A program made the translations under genes and the position numbers. A stretch of DNA of 7,585 nucleotides from an uncultured Eubacteriales bacterium. GTDB lineage: Bacteria > Bacillota > Clostridia > Lachnospirales > CAG-274. The stretch covers positions 1-7,585 of the forward strand of contig CABUWB010000089.1 in the NCBI GenBank assembly GCA_902495025.1. The letters are read 5' to 3'. The notes under the pieces are model-generated. The model was not told where the DNA came from and did not search any database. It was given only the letters and a program-made list of their open reading frames with translations. This document shows, one piece after another, positions 1 to 6,531 of the stretch (the first letter of the stretch is position 1; each line of letters opens with the position of its first letter).

Positions 1-1896
1 ATTGCCGCTGAGGACGGCTCTATGACAACGGATACAGCCTCCGCACAAAAGGACGGCGAGGGTGCGCCTGTGCCTTTAGAGGGCAACAGCGTTTTTGCGT
101 CAAATATGATGTTGATTGGCGGTTACAGCGGTACGGGCTGGCCTTCTGACAAGACCGCTGCAAGCTATGAAAAGAATACGCAGATAAACCGCATCAATAT
201 GCTTGTCAGGGACGGCGTTGAGGCTCCCGACGGCGGCGGCACAAGGATAGGTCCGAAGACTTTAAGCGGCTCCTTCCCTAAGGAGGGCAACAGGTACTCT
301 ATCCATGTTAAAAAGGAAAACGGCGGTATTACTGCCGTATGTACTGATTTGCAGACAGGCGAGCAAATGGAGCAGACCTATTATGATGACAGCTTCCTTA
401 CGGTGCAGAATAAGGACGTTGTGTATGTGGGCTTTTTCACAGCACGCTGGGCTGATATTACGGTAGAGAATATTGCGCTTTATGAGTGTGAAAAGGCTTA
501 CGACCGCACTGTTGCAGAGGATAAGACGGAGCTTAAGACTGCCGCAGTGCAGCTTGACGCACCTAAGTACACAACAGACACCGATTACAGCTTTAAGCTT
601 TCTGCAAAGGACAGCAGCGGCAGGGTAAGCGTAAGACTTAACGATAAGCTGATTGCGGAGGATATGCCGCTTGACGAGACAGGCGCAGAGCTTTCCGCAA
701 AGCTTAAAAAGAATTATGAAAACAGGCTTACTGTTATCTATACGCCAAGCGACAGCCTTGCACTTGCGGACTATGAGCCTGTAATAGAAAGACAGACCAT
801 TTACTGCAAAAACTTTGACCAGAAAGCAGAGCAGGTTTATGTATCGCCAAACGGCAGCTTTAAGGGCGATGGTACAGCCGAAAAGCCTTATGATGTTGAT
901 ACGGCGGTAGGTCTTATTGCACCTGGTCAGACTATTATTATGCAGGAGGGTGTTTATAGCAGGACAACTCCTATTGAAATTGAGCTTGGCAACGACGGAA
1001 CATCTGACAAGCCAAAAACACTTATGGCTGAAAGCGGAAAGAGTGTTGTGCTTGACTTTGGCGGCGCAAGCCAGGGTGTAATACATACAGGCAACTACTG
1101 GAATATTAAGGGACTTGAATTCAGGCACAGCGGCGATAATATGAAATGCTATCATCTTGGCGGCAGCCATAATGTTATTGAAAACTGTACTTTCCACGAT
1201 AACGGAGATTTGGGTTTGCAGATTAGTCGTACCTACGGTACAGAGGACAGGAGCCTGTGGCCATCTTATAACCTTATATTAAGCTGCGAGGCTTATAATA
1301 ACTGCGACCCGTCCATGATTAATGCTGATGGCTTTGGTGCAAAGCTGACAGTCGGCGAGGGTAATGTTTTCAGAAATTGTAAGTCGCATCACAATGTTGA
1401 TGACGGCTGGGATTTGTATACAAAGGTGAACAGCGGTGCAATAGGTGCCGTTACGCTTGAAAACTGCGACGCTTATAAGAATGGTCTTAAACTCAATGAG
1501 GACGGCAGCGAGAGCGAATATGGCAAGGGCGGCAACAACGGCTTTAAGCTTGGCGGTGAGAATGTTGCAGTAAAGCATAAGTTGATAAACTGCAAGGCTT
1601 ATGATAACCTGCATAACGGCATTACCACTAACTCTAACCCTATGCTCAGCCTTGAAAATGTTGAAAGCTGCAATAATAAGGCGTCAAATATCCGCCTTTA
1701 CAGTGATAAGCCCGAGGAATACAGCTATGACCTTGTGAATGTGGTTTCCTATAACGGCGGCGAGGACGATGTTATCGGTACTGTTACCGAGGATACGGAG
1801 TATACAAATAATAGTGAGCTGCCTATCGTCAGCGACAGCAATTACCTCTTTATAGGCGGTAAAAGCGTAAATACTAAGGGCGATAGTAAAAACTGA
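1..1896 (+). CDS. Pectate lyase-like secreted protein, family PL9 right-handed beta-helix (5' end missing)
   Basis: The frame is open from base 1, so the first ATG (base 22) is probably internal and the true start and signal peptide lie upstream. Residue numbers here count from base 1 (631 visible). About 30-165 looks like a jelly-roll/LamG-like sandwich ending in YVGFFTARWADITVENI. About 170-275 looks like an Ig-like linker domain. A parallel beta-helix begins at YVSPNG (280) and runs to about 610. In the PL9 family, represented by Dickeya PelL/Pel9A, four Asp bind calcium and a Lys acts as base. Here D443 (NADGF) and D467, D468, D471 (DDGWD) show the family's 24-residue spacing, and K516 sits in NGFKLGG. 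The protein should therefore be an active Ca-dependent pectate lyase cleaving polygalacturonate by beta-elimination outside the cell. The lysine lies 73 residues after the first Asp, against about 64 in Pel9A as I recall it, implying a small loop insertion. No dockerin or SLH domain is seen at the C-terminus. The family is clear; exact substrate is inferred. Confidence 0.88.
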   Translation: MAAEDGSMTTDTASAQKDGEGAPVPLEGNSVFASNMMLIGGYSGTGWPSDKTAASYEKNTQINRINMLVRDGVEAPDGGGTRIGPKTLSGSFPKEGNRYSIHVKKENGGITAVCTDLQTGEQMEQTYYDDSFLTVQNKDVVYVGFFTARWADITVENIALYECEKAYDRTVAEDKTELKTAAVQLDAPKYTTDTDYSFKLSAKDSSGRVSVRLNDKLIAEDMPLDETGAELSAKLKKNYENRLTVIYTPSDSLALADYEPVIERQTIYCKNFDQKAEQVYVSPNGSFKGDGTAEKPYDVDTAVGLIAPGQTIIMQEGVYSRTTPIEIELGNDGTSDKPKTLMAESGKSVVLDFGGASQGVIHTGNYWNIKGLEFRHSGDNMKCYHLGGSHNVIENCTFHDNGDLGLQISRTYGTEDRSLWPSYNLILSCEAYNNCDPSMINADGFGAKLTVGEGNVFRNCKSHHNVDDGWDLYTKVNSGAIGAVTLENCDAYKNGLKLNEDGSESEYGKGGNNGFKLGGENVAVKHKLINCKAYDNLHNGITTNSNPMLSLENVESCNNKASNIRLYSDKPEEYSYDLVNVVSYNGGEDDVIGTVTEDTEYTNNSELPIVSDSNYLFIGGKSVNTKGDSKN

Positions 1897-1902
1897 TACG
1901 TT

Positions 1903-1940
1903 AGGGGTTGTCGCATTAATTTTGCGGCAGCCTCTGTTTT
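1903..1940 (+). terminator. Intrinsic terminator of the pectate lyase gene
   Basis: A 13-bp stem with three G-T wobbles pairs 1903-1915 with 1923-1935 around a 7-base loop. It begins seven bases after the TGA stop and is followed by GTTTT. The GC-rich stem plus T-run is the usual Rho-independent form and separates the lyase gene from the transporter operon. Confidence 0.8.
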
Positions 1941-1942
1941 AT

Positions 1943-2171
1943 ATATAAATTAGAGTTTATAGTACCGTTGGTTTTCGGGCGGATATGGAATCCGCCCCTA
2001 CGTAACCAATAATAGACGGTTGCATTGCATACAAATTAGGTGTTGGTGTCGTTTGAATACCTTGCGTATAATATAAATTCGCAAAAAAATCAATTAATGT
2101 TGTAATTGATATGTAGGGGCGGATTCCATATCCGCCCTTATAACCACATTGCGTTAAGCTCTAATTTATAT
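1943..2171. mobile_element. MITE-like palindromic intergenic element, 229 bp, non-coding
   Basis: The two ends are inverted repeats of exactly 59 bases each (1943-2001 and 2113-2171) that align without gaps at 48 of 59 positions. The outer 13 bases (ATATAAATTAGAG) and the inner 25 bases (1977-2001 against 2113-2137) match perfectly. Each inner block is itself a hairpin (GGGCGGAT, 5-base loop, ATCCGCCC). The 111-base centre (2002-2112) starts GTAACCAATAATAG, is AT-rich and has no credible gene. A related core recurs near the window's end at about 80% identity, so this is a family rather than a chance palindrome. The size, symmetric ends and lack of coding fit a non-autonomous MITE-like element, but I found no clear target-site duplication. 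A structured-RNA repeat is an alternative. Confidence 0.65.
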
Positions 2172-2213
2172 TTATTTTTCAAATAATAGAGATAAAATTG
2201 GTGTAAAACAAAA

Positions 2214-2229
2214 AATTTTCCATAAAATT
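2214..2229 (+). promoter_or_regulatory. Possible CodY-like operator upstream of livJ (weak)
   Basis: The dyad AATTTT-CCAT-AAAATT is centred about 30 bases upstream of the livJ -35 box. The CodY consensus in Firmicutes is AATTTTCWGAAAATT; this site has the same arms but a 4-base instead of a 3-base spacer. Read as a 15-mer it matches at 11 positions. CodY senses branched-chain amino acids, so the context is apt, but the region is so AT-rich that chance is a real possibility. Confidence 0.18.
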
Positions 2230-2251
2230 TAATAAAAACTTAAAAAAGTGT

Positions 2252-2280
2252 TTGACATTCTTATAATTATGCCGTATAAT
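2252..2280 (+). promoter_or_regulatory. Consensus sigma-A promoter for livJHMGF
   Basis: TTGACA at 2252-2257 and TATAAT at 2275-2280 are both perfect consensus hexamers with the optimal 17-base spacer. About 80 bases of A/T-rich sequence with A- and T-tracts precede it, which could act as an UP element. The transcript should start near 2286-2288, giving an 80-base leader. A promoter this strong fits the high demand for an abundant binding protein, and suggests that control comes from a repressor or from the leader. Confidence 0.9.
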
Positions 2281-2290
2281 TAACACAACT

Positions 2291-2329
2291 AAGGCGTTAG
2301 GGTATTATTTTGGTTACCTTAACGCTTTT
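2291..2329 (+). promoter_or_regulatory. Leader hairpin just after the livJ transcription start
   Basis: A 14-bp stem with two G-T wobbles pairs 2291-2304 (AAGGCGTTAGGGTA) with 2315-2328 (TACCTTAACGCTTT) around a 10-base loop. The 3' side runs into TTTTGTATTTAT, so it resembles a weak intrinsic terminator. It starts a few bases after the predicted +1 and ends about 37 bases before the livJ start. It could be an attenuator, a 5' stability hairpin or, as DNA, a repressor dyad. No leader peptide and no T-box or other known riboswitch features are visible. Confidence 0.5.
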
Positions 2330-2350
2330 GTATTTATATCCAAAAAAATT

Positions 2351-2366
2351 AAGGAGGGATTTCTTT
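2351..2366 (+). promoter_or_regulatory. Ribosome binding site fixing the livJ start
   Basis: AAGGAGG at 2351-2357 lies nine bases before the ATG at 2367. This favours that ATG over the in-frame TTG at 2310. The TTG would add 19 residues before the signal peptide, lies inside the leader hairpin and has no Shine-Dalgarno. Confidence 0.9.
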
Positions 2367-3566
2367 ATGAAGAAGAAATTATTAGCGATAACTTTAGTGT
2401 CTGCCATGGCATTTTCTGCTGCACTGACAGGCTGCGGCGGCTCAGGTGCTGCTGATGGTGAGAGCGGAGCAGAGGGCGGCGAGGCTTCTGCAAACGCAAG
2501 CGGTGAAACTATCAAGATTGGTGTTCTCCAGCCTATAACAGGCGGTATGGCAGCCGGTGCTGCAATTGAGATTGAGGGTATCGAGCTTGCTCAGAGCGAA
2601 AGACCTACCGTTACAATTGACGGTACAGAGTACACAGTTGAGCTTGTAAAGGCTGACAACAAGTCCGATAAGGTTGAGGCTGCAAACGCTGCAACAAAGC
2701 TTATCGAGCAGGACGAGGTTGTTGCAATCCTCGGCTCATATTCATCAACACCATCTCTTGGCGCTTATGACGTTGTAAGAAACGGTGATGTTGCCGCTGT
2801 TGGTCTTAGCTGTACAAACCCAGCTGTAACAGAGGGTAACGACAACTACTTCAGAGTTTGCTTTATCGACCCATATCAGGGCAAGGTAATGGCTAACTAC
2901 GCATACAATACACTCGGCGCAAAGACTGCTGCTGTTACAACAGAGCAGGGCAACGACTACTCCGTAGGTCTTGCACAGTATTTCAAGGACGAGTTTGAGG
3001 CTCTTGGCGGTACTGTTTACGAGGCAGCTTACCAGACAGGCGACCAGGACTTCAACGCACAGATTACATCACTTAAGTCCAACAACCCTGATGTATTCTT
3101 TGTACCAGGTAACTTTACAGAGGCAGCTATGTTCATCAAGCAGGCAAGACAGGCAGGCGTTGAGGTGCCTATGCTCGGCGGCGATACATACGAGGTACAG
3201 GAATTCCTTGATGTAGCAGGCGCAGAGGCTGAGGGCGTTCAGTTCTCCGCATTCTTTGACCCTGATGCAGAGCTTACTCCACTTACAAAGGACTTTGTTA
3301 CAAAGTACAGAGATGCTAATGACGGTAAGGACCCTGCAGGTGTTACAGCACTTGGCTACGACGGTTACAACCTTGTTTGTGACGCTATCGAGGCAGCAGG
3401 CTCAACTGACCCTGTTGCAATCAGAGATGCTATTGCAGCAATTGATTTTGTCGGCGTAACAGGTCCTGTTCAGTTTGACGAGGACGGTAACCCAACAAAG
3501 GCTGCTGTTATTAAGGAAGTTAAGGACGGCAAGTTCGTATTTAAGGACCAGGTTACTGTTGAGTAA
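2367..3566 (+). CDS. livJ: Branched-chain amino acid ABC transporter, lipid-anchored substrate-binding protein
   Basis: The 399-residue protein begins with a lipoprotein signal: KKK, a hydrophobic run, then the lipobox LTGC with Cys23 as the expected lipidation site. A flexible Gly/Ala/Ser/Glu-rich linker (about 24-47) leads to a type I periplasmic-binding fold of the Leu/Ile/Val-receptor family (Peripla_BP_6), starting TIKIGVLQPITGG. SYSSTP (about 124-129) and SCTN (about 148-151) sit where LivJ-type receptors bind the ligand's alpha-amino and carboxyl groups. In a Gram-positive cell it would be tethered outside the membrane and deliver ligand to LivH/LivM. It is first in the operon, directly behind a consensus promoter, with hairpins after it that probably raise its relative dose. 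Family members also bind other amino acids or amides, so Leu/Ile/Val specificity rests on the operon context and is not proven. Confidence 0.93.
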   Translation: MKKKLLAITLVSAMAFSAALTGCGGSGAADGESGAEGGEASANASGETIKIGVLQPITGGMAAGAAIEIEGIELAQSERPTVTIDGTEYTVELVKADNKSDKVEAANAATKLIEQDEVVAILGSYSSTPSLGAYDVVRNGDVAAVGLSCTNPAVTEGNDNYFRVCFIDPYQGKVMANYAYNTLGAKTAAVTTEQGNDYSVGLAQYFKDEFEALGGTVYEAAYQTGDQDFNAQITSLKSNNPDVFFVPGNFTEAAMFIKQARQAGVEVPMLGGDTYEVQEFLDVAGAEAEGVQFSAFFDPDAELTPLTKDFVTKYRDANDGKDPAGVTALGYDGYNLVCDAIEAAGSTDPVAIRDAIAAIDFVGVTGPVQFDEDGNPTKAAVIKEVKDGKFVFKDQVTVE

Positions 3567-3590
3567 TTTGATTGGTAATTTATTTTAAAT

Positions 3591-3639
3591 AACGGTATTT
3601 AGGGGGATGCAGTTTTGTGTTCCCCCTTTGTGCCGTTTT
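3591..3639 (+). terminator. Terminator-like hairpin after livJ (probably partial)
   Basis: An outer 7-bp stem (3591-3597 with 3631-3637) and an inner 7-bp stem (AGGGGGA 3601-3607 with TCCCCCT 3621-3627) are separated by a 3x3 internal loop. The structure ends in TTTT (3636-3639). It lies 24 bases after the livJ stop. No separate promoter is evident before livH, so read-through is expected. This would leave more livJ message than livHMGF message. Confidence 0.7.
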
Positions 3640-3642
3640 GCG

Positions 3643-3690
3643 ATGCCTGTATTTCAAAGCAGGCGACAGGCTGTTTTGAAATATAGGCAT
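3643..3690 (+). other. Long 20-bp intercistronic hairpin between livJ and livH
   Basis: Bases 3643-3662 pair with 3671-3690 along all 20 positions (two G-T wobbles) around the loop GCGACAGG. No T-run follows directly, so it is not a classic terminator. It may protect the livJ 3' end from exonucleases or mark a processing site. GCCTG at 3645-3649 can instead pair with CAGGC at 3660-3664, and GCCTGT with ACAGGC at 3666-3671, so competing folds exist. Confidence 0.6.
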
Positions 3691-3725
3691 AACGAAATTT
3701 TTATTATTACGAAAGGTGTGATTAT

Positions 3726-4643
3726 ATGAGTTGGTTTGTACTGCCTGCAGGCGATGTGCTTGCGCAGCAGCTATGCAACGGACTTCTGCTCGGCAGTCTG
3801 TTTGCGCTTGTGGCTGTTGGTTATACAATGGTTTACGGTATATTAAGGCTTATTAACTTTGCTCACTGTGATATTTTTATGATGGCGATGTACATAGCCT
3901 TTTTCACAATTGCCGATGATTACAGAATGTGGCTTTTAAGCTTTATTTTTGTTATGGCTGCTACTGCCGCACTCGGCGTACTGCTTGAAAAGAGCGCTTA
4001 TGCTCCTTTAAGGCGCCAGAATGCGCCAAAGCTGTCAATGCTTATTTCGGCTATCGGTGCTTCTTACCTGCTGGAAAACTTAGCTACCGTTATTTTTACT
4101 GGTAAGCCTAAGACTTTCCCACAGATTCCTTTTTTTGTTGATATGATTCAGATAGGCCCTGTAAGACTGCAAAGGCTTGCTATTGTAGTGCCTATTGTTA
4201 CACTTGTGCTTATGGTTGTGCTGCTTTTACTTATCAACAAAACAAAAAGCGGTATGGCTATGCGTGCAGTATCCAAGGATTTGGAAACTGCAAAGCTCAT
4301 GGGTATCAACGTAAACGGTACTATCTCCTTTACCTTTGCAATCGGCTCTGCAATTGCGGCTGTAGGTGCTATCCTCTGGGGACTTAAATACCCACAGATT
4401 TCACCTCTGGTTGGTGTTATGCCGGGTCTTAAATGCTTTATTGCTGCTGTTATCGGCGGTATAGGCAACGTAAAGGGTGCTGTTATCGGCGGTATTCTGC
4501 TTGGCTTTATTGAGGTTATGGCTGTAACCTTCTGTCCTTCAATTTCTGCCTACAAGGATATTTTCTCATTTGTACTGCTTATCGTTATTCTGCTTTTCAG
4601 ACCTAACGGCATTATCGGTGAGAAGATTGCCGACAAGGTTTAA
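3726..4643 (+). CDS. livH: Branched-chain amino acid ABC transporter permease LivH
   Basis: This 305-residue, very hydrophobic protein belongs to the LivH branch of the BPD_transp_2 permeases and should span the membrane about eight times. Family markers are GYTMVYGILRLINFAH (about 32-47) and the cytoplasmic EAA-like coupling segment AVSKDLETAKLMGIN (about 181-195), which contacts an ATPase subunit. The glycine-rich IAAVIGGIGNVKGAVIGG stretch near the C-terminus is also typical. In the usual NFAHGD motif the Gly is Cys48 here. The start is set by AAAGGTG about seven bases upstream of ATG. Length is normal for the family. It pairs with LivM to form the membrane channel. The livM ribosome binding site overlaps its stop codon, indicating coupled translation. 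Confidence 0.95.
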   Translation: MSWFVLPAGDVLAQQLCNGLLLGSLFALVAVGYTMVYGILRLINFAHCDIFMMAMYIAFFTIADDYRMWLLSFIFVMAATAALGVLLEKSAYAPLRRQNAPKLSMLISAIGASYLLENLATVIFTGKPKTFPQIPFFVDMIQIGPVRLQRLAIVVPIVTLVLMVVLLLLINKTKSGMAMRAVSKDLETAKLMGINVNGTISFTFAIGSAIAAVGAILWGLKYPQISPLVGVMPGLKCFIAAVIGGIGNVKGAVIGGILLGFIEVMAVTFCPSISAYKDIFSFVLLIVILLFRPNGIIGEKIADKV

Positions 4644-4657
4644 GGAGGTGCGGTAAA

Positions 4658-5764
4658 ATGACTAAGGGTAAGAGTATTCACAGTAAGAGAAACTTAATTC
4701 TCAATATTATTATGATTGCCGCACTTATAGGCTTCCTTATCTGGGGACAGGAAACAAGGGGCTTTGGTACATATAACAGACGTATTTTCATGACTTGCTG
4801 CGTTTACGCAATCTGCGCACTGTCAATGAATATGGTAAACGGCTTTACAGGTCTTTTTTCACTCGGTCAGCCCGGCTTTATGGCAATAGGCGCTTACGTT
4901 GTTGCCATACTCACCGTACCTACCGAGGATAAAATTGCAATTTACAAAATTGCGCCTATTTCCGACTTTATGGCAAACCTGCATGCTCCGTTTTTTGTGG
5001 CGCTTATAATAGGCGGTGTAATTGCGGCAGCTTTTGCGTTTTTAATAGGCTTTCCCGTACTTAGGCTAAAGGGCGACTACCTAGCCATAGCCACACTGGG
5101 CTTTTCGGAAATGATACGTATTTTCATTACCAACGCACAGGGCGTTACAAACGGTCCTACGGGTATTAACCGTATACCTAACGACTATATGAATATGTAT
5201 GTACTCTGCGGTATACTTGTACTTATTATTGCCTTTATGCTTGCTTTTATGAAAACAAGCTACGGTCGTGCCATGCTCGCTATACGTGAGGACGAGGTTG
5301 CGGCAGAGGCTATGGGTATCAACCTTTTCAAAAATAAGATGCTTGCTTTTGTATTGAGCGGCTTTTTTGCAGGTATCGGCGGCGGTCTGCTTGCTTCGCT
5401 TGTAGGTGCTATCGGTCCCGACCAGTTTAAGTTTACTGTTGCGTATGATATTCTGCTTATGGTTGTACTTGGCGGACAGGGCTCCGTATCGGGTACTGTT
5501 GTGGGTGCGTTTATTGTAAGAATTGCGCTTGAAAAGCTGCGTTTCCTTGACGAGCCTATCAACTTTGGCTTTTTCCAGTACCCGGGTATCGGCGGTATGA
5601 GAATGGTTGTATTCTCCGCACTGCTTATGCTTGTTATTATCCTCTGGAGAAGAGGTATCTTTGGCAATAAGGAGTTCAGCTGGGACGGCTTCTTTGCTGT
5701 AATCGGCAGAATTGTGAACTTCTTTAAACGCCTTTTCGGTAAGAAAAAGGAGGTGGCTAAATAA
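4658..5764 (+). CDS. livM: Branched-chain amino acid ABC transporter permease LivM
   Basis: This 368-residue membrane protein is the second permease of the transporter. The LivM hallmark segment is MNMVNGFTGLFSLGQPGFMA (57-76); Gln71 stands where many proteobacterial LivM proteins have His. The EAA-like coupling loop AIREDEVAAEAMGIN (208-222) meets an ATPase subunit. GGQGSVSGTVVGA lies in the late membrane segments. A basic, probably cytoplasmic tail of about 30 residues ends KRLFGKKKEVAK. A strong AAGGAGGTG overlaps the livH stop and sits seven bases before the ATG. The livG ribosome binding site (AAGGAGGTG, 5747-5755) lies inside the last codons of this gene, so the Lys/Glu/Val tail is partly shaped by that signal. 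Confidence 0.95.
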   Translation: MTKGKSIHSKRNLILNIIMIAALIGFLIWGQETRGFGTYNRRIFMTCCVYAICALSMNMVNGFTGLFSLGQPGFMAIGAYVVAILTVPTEDKIAIYKIAPISDFMANLHAPFFVALIIGGVIAAAFAFLIGFPVLRLKGDYLAIATLGFSEMIRIFITNAQGVTNGPTGINRIPNDYMNMYVLCGILVLIIAFMLAFMKTSYGRAMLAIREDEVAAEAMGINLFKNKMLAFVLSGFFAGIGGGLLASLVGAIGPDQFKFTVAYDILLMVVLGGQGSVSGTVVGAFIVRIALEKLRFLDEPINFGFFQYPGIGGMRMVVFSALLMLVIILWRRGIFGNKEFSWDGFFAVIGRIVNFFKRLFGKKKEVAK

Positions 5765-6528
5765 TGGCACTTCTTGAAACTAAGGACGCTACTATCCGCT
5801 TTGGCGGTCTTGTGGCTGTAAACCTGCTTAACATTGAGGTAAACGAGGGTGAAATCGTTGCCATTATCGGCCCTAACGGTGCAGGTAAAACAACGGCATT
5901 TAACCTTATTACGGGTGTGTACGCACCTACCGAGGGCGAAATTTACTTTGACGGCAATAAAATTAACGGCAAGCGCCCCGACCAGATTGCAAAGCTGGGT
6001 ATTGCAAGAACATTCCAAAATATCAGACTTTTCAAGGACTTAACTGTGCTTGAAAACGTGCTTATTGCAACCCACCTTAACATAAAGACTGACCTTGTTT
6101 CGTCGGTTTTAAAGCTCCCCCATGCACGCAAGGAGGAAAAGGCAATGATTGACTTTGCAATGTCTCTGCTTGAGGAAACAGGGCTTGCACAGTACAAGGA
6201 CGATGTCGCATCTTCACTGCCATACGGCTTGCAGAGAAGGCTGGAGATTGCTCGTGCGCTTGCTACAAAGCCAAAGCTTTTGCTGCTTGACGAGCCTGCC
6301 GCAGGTATGAACCCTAAGGAGAGCGAGGATTTAACTGCATTTATAAGAGAGATAAGGGATAAGTTTAACCTTACTGTACTGCTTATTGAGCATCACATGC
6401 AGCTTGTTATGGATATTTCCGACAGGATTTACGTGCTTGAATACGGTATTACCATTGCAAAGGGTGTGCCTGCCGAAATCCAGAGCAACCCTGTTGTTAT
6501 CAAGGCATATCTGGGAGAGGGGGACTAA
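5764..6528 (+). CDS. livG: Branched-chain amino acid ABC transporter ATP-binding protein LivG
   Basis: The 254-residue protein is one of two cytoplasmic ATPases driving import. Walker A is GPNGAGKT (36-43), the Q-loop glutamine is Gln85 in ARTFQN, Walker B is LLLLDE (172-177), the D-loop follows in AAGMNPKE, and the switch His is His210 in LIEHHM. The signature is LPYGLQRRLEIARAL in place of LSGGQ; LivG proteins typically carry LxYGxQRRLEIAR, and the Pro and Leu substitutions look like family variation rather than loss of function. The long insert between Q-loop and signature (about 97-150) and the C-terminal KAYLGEGD are normal for LivG. Its ATG overlaps the livM stop (TAATG), implying translational coupling. 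Confidence 0.96.
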   Translation: MALLETKDATIRFGGLVAVNLLNIEVNEGEIVAIIGPNGAGKTTAFNLITGVYAPTEGEIYFDGNKINGKRPDQIAKLGIARTFQNIRLFKDLTVLENVLIATHLNIKTDLVSSVLKLPHARKEEKAMIDFAMSLLEETGLAQYKDDVASSLPYGLQRRLEIARALATKPKLLLLDEPAAGMNPKESEDLTAFIREIRDKFNLTVLLIEHHMQLVMDISDRIYVLEYGITIAKGVPAEIQSNPVVIKAYLGEGD

Positions 6529-6531
6529 ATC

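Noticed and set aside
22..24. ATG at 22 as the true start of the pectate lyase
   Set aside because: The frame is open to base 1, no ribosome binding site precedes it, and no signal peptide follows, so the gene most likely begins upstream.
262..1197. Long minus-strand ORF under the pectate lyase gene, and similar minus-strand ORFs under the liv genes
   Set aside because: They mirror real genes, lack ribosome binding sites, and their proteins show no family motifs and a biased Cys/Leu/Lys-rich makeup typical of antisense reading.
2043..2072. Promoter inside the MITE-like core (TTGGTG, 18 bases, TATAAT)
   Set aside because: The -35 is poor, the spacing is long, and the -10 becomes TATAAG in the second copy, so there is no sign that it is maintained.
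2310..2366. A longer livJ beginning at TTG 2310
   Set aside because: It would put 19 extra residues before a complete lipoprotein signal, starts inside the leader hairpin and lacks a ribosome binding site. ATG 2367 has AAGGAGG at nine bases.
1897..2366. tRNA, other RNA gene or small protein gene in the long gap before livJ
   Set aside because: No cloverleaf, no ORF with a plausible ribosome binding site, and the stretch is already explained by a terminator, the repeat element, the promoter and the leader hairpin.
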